Positions 46,136-55,357 of a DNA stretch of 64,000 nucleotides are shown one piece after another. Origin of the DNA: an uncultured Chloroflexus sp. (GTDB lineage: Bacteria > Chloroflexota > Chloroflexia > Chloroflexales > Chloroflexaceae); assembly GCF_937129525.1 (NCBI RefSeq), contig NZ_CAKZNK010000067.1:62001-126000 (forward strand). Direction: 5' to 3'. Position 1 is the stretch's first letter. Each line of letters starts with the position of its first letter. The position numbers and the translations under genes are program-made. The notes beneath the pieces were generated by a model. That model made no database searches. It worked only from the letters and a program-made list of their open reading frames with translations, and was not told where the DNA came from.

Positions 46136-46239
46136 GGTATGTGTGCTTGTCGGGTGCGCGCAACGATGCGCGCTACCAATGTCCTTCTTGTTCGCATGTT
46201 ATCGGCAGACAGTTGCCTACTATTCGCCGGAGCAATCCG

Positions 46240-47010
46240 ATGCGTCTTTCACATGCTCTCTGTGTCTTGCGCGATGATATTCGCGCCATTTTTCGCAATG
46301 ATCCTGCCGCACGCAATCTGGCCGAAGTATTGCTCTACCCCGGCCTGCACGCGATTATCCTCCATCGCCTCGCTCATGCTCTTTACCGCCGCAACATTCC
46401 GTTCATCCCGCGCCTGATCTCGCAGATTAGCCGATTTCTCACCGGAATTGAGATTCACCCTGGCGCGCGCATCGGGCGCGGCTTTTTTATCGACCACGGC
46501 ATGGGCGTGGTGATCGGTGAAACCGCCGAAATCGGCGACTGGGTCATGCTCTACCAGGGCGTTACGCTGGGTGGCACCGGCAAGCAAACCGGCAAGCGCC
46601 ATCCGACCGTTGAAGACGAAGTGGTTATTGGCGTTGGCGCGATTGTGCTGGGGGCTATCACCATCGGGCGCGGCGCGCGCATCGGCGGAGGCGCAGTGGT
46701 GGTGAAGGATGTTCCACCCCATTCCACTGCAGTCGGCGTGCCGGCACGTGTCGTCTCGAGGCGCGATCCGGTCACCGGACAATCGCGACGGGTTGAGCAG
46801 TTGCCTGACCCTGAAGGCGAGATGCTGCGTGGATTGCACGACAAAGTGCTCGAACTTGAATTGCGCATCGCCGATCTCGAAGCGGCCACGCACGTGCATC
46901 ACGAAGAGCACCGGCTCAAATACGATGCATTGCCGGATCAGCTTTGGCAAACGCTGATCGATGACTCGGCGCCAGTTGAAGAAGAGTATAATCAAGGCGC
47001 GGGCATTTGA
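46240..47010 (+). CDS. cysE: Serine O-acetyltransferase
   Basis: The start is placed at ATG 46240: GGAG lies seven bases upstream and homology to CysE begins at [17 protein letters not shown]. The left-handed beta-helix has the family hallmarks [26 protein letters not shown] (in part), [11 protein letters not shown] and [15 protein letters not shown]. The enzyme acetylates L-serine from acetyl-CoA, the first step of cysteine synthesis, and is usually inhibited by cysteine. A helical C-terminal extension of about 60 residues follows the core. The next gene is cysS, coupling cysteine supply to its tRNA charging, a pairing also seen in Firmicutes. Confidence 0.93.
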   Translation: MRLSHALCVLRDDIRAIFRNDPAARNLAEVLLYPGLHAIILHRLAHALYRRNIPFIPRLISQISRFLTGIEIHPGARIGRGFFIDHGMGVVIGETAEIGDWVMLYQGVTLGGTGKQTGKRHPTVEDEVVIGVGAIVLGAITIGRGARIGGGAVVVKDVPPHSTAVGVPARVVSRRDPVTGQSRRVEQLPDPEGEMLRGLHDKVLELELRIADLEAATHVHHEEHRLKYDALPDQLWQTLIDDSAPVEEEYNQGAGI

Positions 47011-47047
47011 GAGGCATACCCGCGTCAGTGCCAGATAGTGAGTTGAT

Positions 47048-48466
47048 ATGGCTATCCAGCTCTACAACACGTTGACCCGGCGGCTCGAGCCGCTCGAGAC
47101 GATTGAACCCGGCGTCGCGCGGATGTACGTCTGTGGCGTTACTCCTTACGATGAAGCCCATATCGGGCATGCAATGTCGGCAATTGTCTTCGATATGATC
47201 CGTCGCTACCTCGAATTTCGTGGCTATCAGGTGCGGCATATCGTTAATTTTACCGACATTGATGACAAGGTGATTGCGCGCGCCAATGCGATGGGGCAAG
47301 ATCCGCTGGCGTTGTCGGGTCAGTACGCAGCAGAGTTTTTGGCTCAGTTACAGGCGATGAATGTCTTGCCGGCCACCGCTTATCCGCGGGTTTCGACGAC
47401 CATGCCGGCCATTATTGCTTTCGTGCAGGGATTAATCGAGCGCGGTTACGCCTATGTCGTCGATGGCGATGTCTATTTTCGCGTCCAACGCGACGATGAC
47501 TACGGCAAACTATCCGGTCGTTCGCTCGACGAAATGCTCAGTGGAACCCGCTTCGAGGTCGATCCGCGCAAAGAGTCGCCGGCTGATTTTGCTCTCTGGA
47601 AGGCAGCCCGTCCCGGCGAACCGGCCTGGGATAGCCCTTGGGGGCCAGGGCGGCCAGGCTGGCATATCGAGTGCTCGGCGATGGCGATGGAGTATCTCGG
47701 GCCACAGATTGACATTCACGGCGGCGGAACCGATTTGATCTTTCCCCATCACGAAAACGAAATTGCTCAGAGCGAGAGCCTGACCGGTCAGCGTTTCGCC
47801 CGCTATTGGGTCCACAACGGTATGTTGCAACTGGTCAATCCGCAGACCCGGCAGGTTGAGAAGATGTCGAAGTCGCTGGGGAACGTGGTGACCATTGCCG
47901 ATTTCCTCAGCCGTTACGACGCCGATGTCTTTCGGTTGATTGTGCTGAGCAGCTCGTACCGCAGTCCGTTGACGTACAACGATGAGATCGCTGCCGACAA
48001 TCAGCGCAAACTCGAACGGTTGCTCTCGGCGTTGATGCCGGCAACCGGCACCACGCGCGAAGGGCCGGCAGTCACAGCGTTGCGCGAGGCTGCGACAATT
48101 GCCCGCGAGCGGTTTATTACCGCAATGGACAACGACTTCAACAGTCCGGCAGCACTGGCGGCGCTGTTTGATCTGGTGCGCGCAATCAACGCAGCGCGCA
48201 ATGCCGGTCTTGCCGCTGAAGAGCTGGCCATCGGGCAGCAGACGCTCCGCGAGCTGGCCGGTGTGCTCGGTTTACGCCTCCAACCGCGACAGACGGCTGC
48301 CACAACCGAAGCCACGCCGTTTATCGAGTTGCTGATCGAGGTGCGCGGCGAGCTGCGCAAGGCCAAACAGTTCGCGCTGGCCGATCTGGTGCGCGACCGC
48401 CTGGCCAATCTGGGGGTGATCCTCGAAGATGGCCCGCAAGGCACGCGCTGGAAATGGCAGGGATAG
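47048..48466 (+). CDS. cysS: Cysteinyl-tRNA synthetase
   Basis: 472 residues, class I. The HIGH-type motif is in [14 protein letters not shown]; zinc ligands include the Cys of VCGVT, Cys in WHIECSAM and the HHENE region ([12 protein letters not shown]). KMSKSLGN closes the active site. The C-terminal helical domain binds the anticodon. It charges tRNA-Cys with cysteine. It lies 37 bp after cysE and 4 bp before prmA, indicating one transcript. Confidence 0.97.
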   Translation: MAIQLYNTLTRRLEPLETIEPGVARMYVCGVTPYDEAHIGHAMSAIVFDMIRRYLEFRGYQVRHIVNFTDIDDKVIARANAMGQDPLALSGQYAAEFLAQLQAMNVLPATAYPRVSTTMPAIIAFVQGLIERGYAYVVDGDVYFRVQRDDDYGKLSGRSLDEMLSGTRFEVDPRKESPADFALWKAARPGEPAWDSPWGPGRPGWHIECSAMAMEYLGPQIDIHGGGTDLIFPHHENEIAQSESLTGQRFARYWVHNGMLQLVNPQTRQVEKMSKSLGNVVTIADFLSRYDADVFRLIVLSSSYRSPLTYNDEIAADNQRKLERLLSALMPATGTTREGPAVTALREAATIARERFITAMDNDFNSPAALAALFDLVRAINAARNAGLAAEELAIGQQTLRELAGVLGLRLQPRQTAATTEATPFIELLIEVRGELRKAKQFALADLVRDRLANLGVILEDGPQGTRWKWQG

Positions 48467-48470
48467 CCGT

Positions 48471-49454
48471 ATGCACACACCGGGCACGTGGCTTGAAATT
48501 GCGGTTGAAGTTGAACCGGAAGCGGTAGAGACTGTCGCCGAGATTCTGGCTCACTACGGCTACAATGGCGGGGTTGTTGTCGAACAAGGCTGGCTGGCCG
48601 GCGATGAAGGTCCAGAGTTTGAATACGACCCTCATCGACCGGTCTGGCTTCGCACTTATCTACCATTCGACGAGCAGGTCGAAGAGACGCGCCAGCGCAT
48701 CGAGCACGCGCTCTGGCACGTGAGCCAGATTCGGCCATTGGGGCCAATCCAGACCCGCACGCTGGCCGAAGAGGATTGGGCTAACGCCTGGAAGCAGTTT
48801 TATCCGGTTATGCGGATTGGCGAGCGGATAGTGATTGTCCCGTCATGGCTGGAGTATCAGCCGCAACCCGATGACATCGCGCTCTTGCTCGATCCCGGGA
48901 TGGCGTTTGGCACCGGTCTTCATCCGACGACGAAACTCTGTCTGCAATTGCTGGAACGCCTGGTTCATCCCAATGATCACGTGCTCGATCTGGGTACAGG
49001 ATCGGGCATTCTCGCCATTGCCGCCGCCAAACTGGGCGCCGGCGCAGTGCTGGCGCTCGACAATGACCCGATTGCAGTGCGAGTGGCGCAAGAGAATGTT
49101 GAGCGCAATCAGGTGCGGGCTATCGTGCAGGTGGCCGAGGGCAGTCTTGGCGCAGGTCAGGCGATGGGGCACTGGCTCTCGGGGGATTTTGGGCCAGATC
49201 GACCCGACCCGGCGCTGAGCGCAAATACACCGCTCGCCACGTTCGATCTGATCGCCGCTAACCTGATTGCCAAAGTGCTGGTGTTGCTGGCCCCCGATCT
49301 GGCCGCAGCACTCAAACCCGGCGGACGGTTGGTAAGTAGTGGTATCATTGATCAGAAAGAGGCAGAGGTAGTGGCAGCCTTTACCGCTGTCGGGCTAACC
49401 TTGCTCGAACGCCATGTTGAAGGTGAATGGGTTGCACTGGTACATACGCGATGA
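48471..49454 (+). CDS. prmA: Ribosomal protein L11 methyltransferase
   Basis: The ATG at 48471 is preferred over the track start, which overlaps cysS. Residues 1-130 form the substrate-recognition part. The SAM-binding core begins at [16 protein letters not shown] and [13 protein letters not shown], and the catalytic-type NPPY equivalent is NLIAKVL. It trimethylates several amino groups of L11. Residues of about 30 between two core strands ([18 protein letters not shown]) make a loop longer than in E. coli PrmA. It overlaps the cysS context and is probably translated by coupling. Confidence 0.92.
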   Translation: MHTPGTWLEIAVEVEPEAVETVAEILAHYGYNGGVVVEQGWLAGDEGPEFEYDPHRPVWLRTYLPFDEQVEETRQRIEHALWHVSQIRPLGPIQTRTLAEEDWANAWKQFYPVMRIGERIVIVPSWLEYQPQPDDIALLLDPGMAFGTGLHPTTKLCLQLLERLVHPNDHVLDLGTGSGILAIAAAKLGAGAVLALDNDPIAVRVAQENVERNQVRAIVQVAEGSLGAGQAMGHWLSGDFGPDRPDPALSANTPLATFDLIAANLIAKVLVLLAPDLAAALKPGGRLVSSGIIDQKEAEVVAAFTAVGLTLLERHVEGEWVALVHTR

Positions 49455-49537
49455 TGAAGATCGTGTTCTAGTTCTAACCGGTCACTGGTAACAATGACTG
49501 TGTAGCTCTGGTAAAGCGGCTACGCTTTTGGATTGGT

Positions 49538-50572
49538 ATGAACGCACTTTATCCAATTCTATGTGAGCCGCGCCTGATCGAACCGCTCTGGGGTGGGCAG
49601 CAACTGGCGTCATGGCTGGACTTGCCGCCGCCACACCCGGAACGGATCGGGGAGATCTGGCTGGTTTTCGATAGCAATCGGGTCAGCAACGGCCCGTTAG
49701 CCGGGACAACGATTGGCGAACTGGCGCGCGACTATGGGGCTGCGCTGGTTGGCACTCGCCCCTACGCTCGCTATGGTGGCGACCTTCCGTTACTGGCCAA
49801 ATTCATCGATGCTGCCGACCGGCTCTCGGTACAGGTGCATCCGGATGACGACTATGCCCACACCTACGAGGCGCACACCGGGTTTCACGGCAAAACCGAG
49901 GCCTGGTACATTCTGGCTGCCGAACCGGGAGCGACAGTAACGCTTGGCACACGCGCAACCATCGAACGGGACAGACTGGCAACGGCGATTGCCGATGGTA
50001 CGGTGGAAGAGCTGCTTGCCCAGCAGCCGGTGCGCGCTGGCGACCTGATCTTCGTGCCGGCAGGGACGATTCATGCCATCAACGCCGGGATCATGCTGTT
50101 TGAAATTCAGCAGAAATCGGATCTCACTTATCGAATTTACGACTACAATCGGCGTGACGCCCGCACCGGGCAACCCCGCACACTGCACATCGATCAGGCG
50201 CTGGCGGTGAGTCGGCTGGAACCGGCAACCACGGCCCAGGTGCCGCCGTTGACGCTCGATGAACAGCGGCAACTCCTGATTGCCTGCTCGTCGTTTGCTT
50301 TGGAACGCTGGCAGGTGAAAGGGAGGGTAGCCGCCACAACCGATCCCGGTTCGCTCGAAATTTTGACCGTTATCGCCGGCGCTGCTCAACTGGCGTGGCA
50401 AGACGAGACCCTCGAATTGCGCCGTGGGGCCGCAGTACTGTTGCCGGCCACGCTGGGAGCATATGAGGTGATCGCCACCGAGGCCACCATGCTTCGGTCA
50501 TACGTCCCCGACCTGGCTTCGCTCATAGCTACAATCGGTGCCGGTGACGGTGCCGCCACTATCTTCCCCTAG
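49538..50572 (+). CDS. manA: Type I mannose-6-phosphate isomerase
   Basis: 344 residues, cupin fold. Zinc ligands are seen in VQVHPDDDYA (Gln/His), GKTEAWY (Glu) and AGTIHAI (His). It interconverts fructose 6-phosphate and mannose 6-phosphate, feeding GDP-mannose and glycan synthesis. The C-terminal second cupin is short, close to the Bacillus-type ManA. Only a weak ribosome site precedes the ATG. The 3' end overlaps the annotated start of rsmE by up to 35 bp. Confidence 0.9.
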   Translation: MNALYPILCEPRLIEPLWGGQQLASWLDLPPPHPERIGEIWLVFDSNRVSNGPLAGTTIGELARDYGAALVGTRPYARYGGDLPLLAKFIDAADRLSVQVHPDDDYAHTYEAHTGFHGKTEAWYILAAEPGATVTLGTRATIERDRLATAIADGTVEELLAQQPVRAGDLIFVPAGTIHAINAGIMLFEIQQKSDLTYRIYDYNRRDARTGQPRTLHIDQALAVSRLEPATTAQVPPLTLDEQRQLLIACSSFALERWQVKGRVAATTDPGSLEILTVIAGAAQLAWQDETLELRRGAAVLLPATLGAYEVIATEATMLRSYVPDLASLIATIGAGDGAATIFP

Positions 50573-51332
50573 CACAGCCGTGACAGACTCGACACCAATT
50601 CCCAATACCCGACGCTTTTTCGTCGATCCGGCGTGGCTACGGGCAGATCGGGTCGTGATCGATGATCCGGCGCTGATCCACCAGTGGGGACGGGTATTAC
50701 GGCTCAGCGCGGGAGAGCGGGTAATGTTGCTTGATGGGCAGGGGCTGGCGGCGATTGTGGAGATTGAAACGATTGATCGCAAACGCGCCACCGGCCAGAT
50801 TATTGCCCGCTGTCAGGCAAGCGGCGAGCCAGCCATTGCAATCGATCTTTACCTGGCACTAATCCGGCCCGAACGATTTGAATGGGCATTGCAGAAAGCA
50901 GTCGAATTGGGAGCGCGGCGCATCGTACCGGTCGTATTTGCCCGCTCATTGCCAGGAGATCGAGCTGACGCGCACCGGCTGGCGCGATGGCAACGGATTG
51001 CCACCGAAGCCGCCGAACAGTCAGGTCGAGGACGCCTGCCGGTGGTTACTGCGCCGGTCTCTTTTGCGGCGGCGTTGGTCAGCAGCAGTGATGCCGATCT
51101 TGCGCTCCTCCTCGACGAACAGGCGACCGTCCATTTGCGCGAGGTTGTTGGTGGTCACATCCCGCGCCAGATTGCGATCTTCTCGGGACCGGAAGGCGGC
51201 ATCGAACCAGCCGAACGCAGCGCAGCACTGGCGCATGACATTCGTGCCGTCTCGCTAGGGCCGCGCATTTTACGCGCCGAAACCGCGCCATTGACGGCGC
51301 TGGCTATGCTTCAATATGCATTCCCCATCTAG
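50538..51332 (+). CDS. rsmE: 16S rRNA m3U1498 methyltransferase
   Basis: 264 residues: an N-terminal PUA-like domain (RRFFVDPAWL to QIIARCQ) followed by a SPOUT knot domain with the conserved IFSGPEGGIEPAE and VSLGPRILRAETAPLTAL. It methylates N3 of U1498 in the decoding site of the small subunit. The track start is a GTG overlapping manA; a GTG at 50580 is an alternative that removes the overlap and lies closer to the conserved RRFFV. Neither has a strong ribosome site. prmA is two genes upstream. Confidence 0.93.
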   Translation: MPVTVPPLSSPSTAVTDSTPIPNTRRFFVDPAWLRADRVVIDDPALIHQWGRVLRLSAGERVMLLDGQGLAAIVEIETIDRKRATGQIIARCQASGEPAIAIDLYLALIRPERFEWALQKAVELGARRIVPVVFARSLPGDRADAHRLARWQRIATEAAEQSGRGRLPVVTAPVSFAAALVSSSDADLALLLDEQATVHLREVVGGHIPRQIAIFSGPEGGIEPAERSAALAHDIRAVSLGPRILRAETAPLTALAMLQYAFPI

Positions 51333-51345
51333 AAAAGGCCGTTTC

Positions 51346-52677
51346 ATGAATCGGGCATGGGTCATCGTCGGCAAAATCATGCAATGGGTTGCAGTGATTG
51401 CGGTCGCATTTTTGGGCGGCTGGATCACAGGGCGTATCGTTGGCGTCTCACCCATCGATGTCTTCATCACCGGCATCTCCAACGCCGACGCGCGCCTGCT
51501 TACCCCTGGTGATCGCCGTCAACAGTTTGCCGTCTTCTGGGATGTATGGGATCTGGTTGAAGGTAACTTCTATCAACCGGAAGCGATCGATCGGCAGCGG
51601 ATGGTTTACGGAGCAATCCGTGGCATGCTGGCGACCCTCGATGATCCGTACACATTTTTCCAGGAACCGGAAGAGGCGCGCCAGAATCGCGAGTCGATGG
51701 AAGGACGCTTCGAAGGGATTGGCGCCTATCTGCGGGTCGAGAATGGCATGATCGTCATTGATCGACCCATCCGCAATTCACCGGCGGCGGAGGCCGGTCT
51801 GCAACCAGGCGACATCATTCTCGCCGTCGATGATCAACCTCTCGCTGAGCTGATTGCCGGTTTGAGCGAGAGCGACGCCAGTGCCCGCGCCGTAAACCTG
51901 ATTCGCGGGCCAGCCGGAACCGTGGTACGATTAACGATACGTCGACCGGCAGAAGATCGGGTTTTCACCGTCGCGATCACCCGCGCTACTATTCCATTGA
52001 TCACGGTCAACAGTGCCATGTTGCCAGACAAGATTGCTTACATTCAGATCACTGAATTTAAGGCAACCACAACTGAATTACTCGATCAGGCCATTGCCGA
52101 ATTACGACCGCAGCAACCACGGGCCATTGTCCTTGATCTGCGCAACAATTCCGGCGGCTTTCTGACCACCGCGCAAGAGGTTCTCGGTCGTTTTTACGAT
52201 GGTGTGGCGCTGTATGAAGAGGAACGCGGCGGGGTCAACAAAGAACTGCGCACAATTACTCCGTCAGCCGATCGGCGACTGTATGACATCCCGATGGTTG
52301 TCCTGGTCAATGGGGGTTCGGCGAGCGCCGCCGAAGTGGTGGCCGGGGCTTTACGGGATGAACGGCCCAACACAACACTGCTTGGTGAAAAAACCTTTGG
52401 CAAGGGATCGGTGCAAAACATCTATCCGCTACGTGATGGCAGCAGCGTGCGCATTACGATTGCGCGCTGGCTGACGCCGGATGGCGAGGCAATTAACAGT
52501 GTCGGGATTACACCAGAGCACATCGTGTCGGCATCTAACGATCCGGTGTACCCGACGCCATGCGTGCCCGATCAGCCTGAAGCAATTGACTGCGCCGATG
52601 CCCAACTCTACTGGGCACTAAAGCTACTACGCGAAGGTGTTACGCCACCGATCACCGAAGCAGCAACGGCCCCTTGA
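51346..52677 (+). CDS. Carboxy-terminal processing protease (S41A)
   Basis: From ATG 51346 (AAAGG upstream, 13 bp after rsmE), one membrane segment (track residues 13-40) precedes a long linker helix, a PDZ domain (about 128-215) and the S41 core. The nucleophile lies in GGSASAAE (Ser337) and the base in GEKTFGKGSVQN (Lys363), so the Ser/Lys dyad is intact, in contrast to the S41 homologue at 7.2 kb. It trims exported proteins from their C-terminus at the cell envelope. The stop codon sits inside the terminator loop. Confidence 0.93.
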   Translation: MNRAWVIVGKIMQWVAVIAVAFLGGWITGRIVGVSPIDVFITGISNADARLLTPGDRRQQFAVFWDVWDLVEGNFYQPEAIDRQRMVYGAIRGMLATLDDPYTFFQEPEEARQNRESMEGRFEGIGAYLRVENGMIVIDRPIRNSPAAEAGLQPGDIILAVDDQPLAELIAGLSESDASARAVNLIRGPAGTVVRLTIRRPAEDRVFTVAITRATIPLITVNSAMLPDKIAYIQITEFKATTTELLDQAIAELRPQQPRAIVLDLRNNSGGFLTTAQEVLGRFYDGVALYEEERGGVNKELRTITPSADRRLYDIPMVVLVNGGSASAAEVVAGALRDERPNTTLLGEKTFGKGSVQNIYPLRDGSSVRITIARWLTPDGEAINSVGITPEHIVSASNDPVYPTPCVPDQPEAIDCADAQLYWALKLLREGVTPPITEAATAP

Positions 52678-52688
52678 GCAGGGGCCGT
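52666..52688 (+). terminator. Terminator overlapping the end of the protease gene
   Basis: ACGGCCCCT (52666-52674) pairs perfectly with AGGGGCCGT (52680-52688). The TGA stop is the first part of the 5-nt loop, so the hairpin shares its left arm with the last codons. It ends the cysE-to-protease run. Confidence 0.65.
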
Positions 52689-53122
52689 AACCGGGCGACG
52701 GGCTAAGGGGCAAGCGCGAGGAAGCGGCATCATTCGTGCCGCGTGAGGCAGAAACAGGGGAGGCAGAGATCCTGACTGGCAGGGAAGACATGGATGGTCG
52801 TCATCGCATGTCTCATCTCTTTGGCAGCCCGTCGCCAATCGGCACAGTTTCAGTATAGCAATGACGCAGTGCAGAAAAAGGAAATGACCGGCTACCCTTA
52901 GTAGCGATTCGGTCACCATAACGTGTAACGAGCTGTCAGATTGCGCCAGGCTGTCTTGACAGATGTACTACAATAAAAAAAGAACAAAAGTTCTAATTTT
53001 AAACAAAACCCTTCGCTCGGGTTACCGAGACCCTGGCGCAAAGCAAAGCCGCATCGATAAGACAAATCGGGTGGAAAGAAACGCAACCTGCGATCGTTGG
53101 CAGCACATTTCACGAGGTAGCT
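52689..53122 (+). other. Gene-free region before the pseudokinase
   Basis: About 430 bp without a gene. An AT-rich patch (52969-53010) contains the inverted repeat AGAAC-AAAA-GTTCT (52981-52994 by count) and, just upstream, CTGTC-TT-GACAG (52951-52962). A TTGACA occurs at 52956 but no hexamer stands at the right distance. The last bases hold GAGGT before the ATG at 53123. Confidence 0.4.
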
Positions 53123-55018
53123 ATGAGCAATCCGCAATCGACCATCAGGGGCGAGCGGCGAGCCGGCGTCGAGTCTAACCTTGAACTGCGCGACTACCGC
53201 CTGCATGAAGTCATCGGGCAAGACGAACTCTCGCTCATCTATCGCGCGACGCATCAGACCCTGAATCGACCGGTCTATGTTGCGATCTTGCGCCGCCACG
53301 ACTGGATCTCAAACAGTCGTTTCCAAATGGCGGCCCAACTGGGGGCAAGTCTTAGCCACCCACACCTCTTGCCGGTGATTGATGCCGGCCACGACGAGCG
53401 CTACGGCAACTATATGGTTACTCCGTATGTCAATGCTCGTCCACTTAGCGCCATCCTGGCCGAAACGAAACCCGATCTGGCGCTATCAGTGCGGATCATC
53501 AGTCAGATTGCTGCGGCGCTCGACTACCTGCACGAGCAGAAAATCGTTCATCGCGATGTGCAACCGGCCAATATTCTGGTCACACCCGAAGGAAATACGT
53601 ATCTCACCAATCTCAGCCTGGCGTCAGCGCCTGATGCACCCGATTTGAGCCGGATTGAGGAAGCCGATTATGTCACGCCCTATTCAGCCCCCGAATTGCG
53701 GCTGGCTCAACATACTGCGCATCCGTCACTCGATATTTACAGCCTGGGCGCGGTTGCATACCACCTGCTCAGCGGCGAGTTGCCACCTGCTGACCTGATT
53801 GTCGAAATCAATGGAGCCAACGCATCACCGGAACTGAAACGCGCCGAAGAGGTGCTGTTACGCATGCTGTCACCGCAACCCAATCTGCGTTATCCGACAG
53901 CGAGTGCCGCAGCCAATGCACTTCGTCTGAAGCTGCGCGAATTGCTCGATCAGGCGACAACCGACATGGAAGAGTCGCGCTGGGAGACATGCGCGGAGTG
54001 GTTTGAAAATCCGCTCGAGCTGGCGCTGAGTTCTGAGCTGTCAGATCTGGCCGGGCAATTTAACGATTTCCTGGCCGAATCGCGCAAACGAGCCGATGAA
54101 TTGCACCGCCGCGGTTATCTGCGCAAATGGTTGAATCGGTGGAGCCGGCAGAAATTTCTACGTCGGCCATCGCTTGGCCAACTGATCGAATTCGAGACTA
54201 TTGCCAGCTACAACATTTACATCTACAAACTAAAAGTTCTCTACGAGCGACGCACCGAACCACGCCTTCGCCAGCGTCCGATGCAACTTGACGAGCGACC
54301 AAGGGCAGAATTGCCGCTTGATGTGTGGAGTGTGCCACTGCCGGAGCCACAAGATTTCAGTTCCGAACAGGGATCGGAAATAGTGTTGCCGGGATCGCGC
54401 CGATTCTTCACCTGCGCCAACTGCCAGGGTTCCGGGCAGGTAGTATGTCCACAGTGTCAGGGCAAAGGCGTGATCAAGCCGCGAGCGCGGCGCAATGATA
54501 CCGATCCGGTTGAGCAGCAGTGCAGTACCTGTAAAGGGTACCAGAAAGTTCGATGCGAGCAGTGCAATGGCAACGGAAATATGGTTGAAGAAAAGGTCTT
54601 CACCTGGTCGCGATGGGGACTCGAACATCAAAATGATGACGACAGCGAAGGATTGCCGGCTCAAGCGCAGAAAGCGATCGAACAGCGCTCGCGCAAGGTG
54701 TATGAAGCTGAAATCGATCCTTATGATAGCCGCTGGCACAGTGTTAGCTCGTTGAGCAAGTTAATTAACGAGTCTATTGACCGGGTCGAAGACGAAAAAA
54801 ATATGAAGTTGATTCGGGCGCATTTGCAGATTACCGGAAGCATGATAACCGAAATCCGTGGTTTGCTTGACGATCAAGAGTGTGAATTGTACCTGATCGG
54901 GCCTGAGCGGATACTGATCAGCACGATACCGCTCGTCAGCTTTGAGCGGATTATGCTGGTGGCGGCATTAACGCTCTTGATTGTGATGGCTGCGGTGATG
55001 GTGATGATGTTGTGGTGA
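53123..55018 (+). CDS. Predicted pseudokinase with DnaJ-type zinc finger and C-terminal membrane anchor
   Basis: Residues 24-275 follow the Ser/Thr kinase fold: HRDVQPAN (143-150), an APE-like YSAPE (to 191) and DIYSLG (204-209). Key catalytic positions have changed. The glycine loop is IGQDELSLIY, the ATP-anchoring Lys of VAIK is Leu (VAIL, 53-56), the catalytic-loop Lys is Gln147, and DFG is replaced by NLS (163-165). Residues 431-481 carry four CxxC pairs (431/434, 442/445, 467/470, 478/481), three followed by GxG as in DnaJ. The C-terminus (606-630) is one hydrophobic helix, suggesting tail anchoring with the rest in the cytoplasm. It is probably a scaffold or chaperone-like regulator. 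Function unknown. Confidence 0.82.
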   Translation: MSNPQSTIRGERRAGVESNLELRDYRLHEVIGQDELSLIYRATHQTLNRPVYVAILRRHDWISNSRFQMAAQLGASLSHPHLLPVIDAGHDERYGNYMVTPYVNARPLSAILAETKPDLALSVRIISQIAAALDYLHEQKIVHRDVQPANILVTPEGNTYLTNLSLASAPDAPDLSRIEEADYVTPYSAPELRLAQHTAHPSLDIYSLGAVAYHLLSGELPPADLIVEINGANASPELKRAEEVLLRMLSPQPNLRYPTASAAANALRLKLRELLDQATTDMEESRWETCAEWFENPLELALSSELSDLAGQFNDFLAESRKRADELHRRGYLRKWLNRWSRQKFLRRPSLGQLIEFETIASYNIYIYKLKVLYERRTEPRLRQRPMQLDERPRAELPLDVWSVPLPEPQDFSSEQGSEIVLPGSRRFFTCANCQGSGQVVCPQCQGKGVIKPRARRNDTDPVEQQCSTCKGYQKVRCEQCNGNGNMVEEKVFTWSRWGLEHQNDDDSEGLPAQAQKAIEQRSRKVYEAEIDPYDSRWHSVSSLSKLINESIDRVEDEKNMKLIRAHLQITGSMITEIRGLLDDQECELYLIGPERILISTIPLVSFERIMLVAALTLLIVMAAVMVMMLW

Positions 55019-55357
55019 TCTGTCTATCTGTGCAGAGGCAGAGTTGGCAATTGCCTATCAACCGTATATCGACGAAGCTCATCAAGATGTCCGACCCCGC
55101 TCACCGGCGCTAACCCGCTCAGACTAGCGCCAATGCTGACCTGATGGTGAGCAGGCATAGTCTGTCGATCAACCGGAGCAGTCAGGCGCAGGTTGTTGTC
55201 TTCACCCTATCAATCACAGATCGGCAGAGCGCCGACACTTTGCCAGCAACGCGCGCAGGCCGATCGTCTCAGAGGGATGCGCGCATGTACTCTGCTCAGA
55301 GCTGGCAGACACCCGCCTAGACGAGAGTCAATTCGCAACGAGCGCCTATCCAGCATC
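55019..55357. other. Gene-free spacer between the pseudokinase and uvrD
   Basis: About 340 bp between convergent genes. No gene, no strong hairpin and no repeat was recognised. Confidence 0.4.

Noticed and set aside
52951-53000. Promoter for the pseudokinase gene with TTGACA at 52956
   Set aside because: No -10 hexamer stands 16-18 bp downstream; the nearby TACAAT is only 7 bp away.
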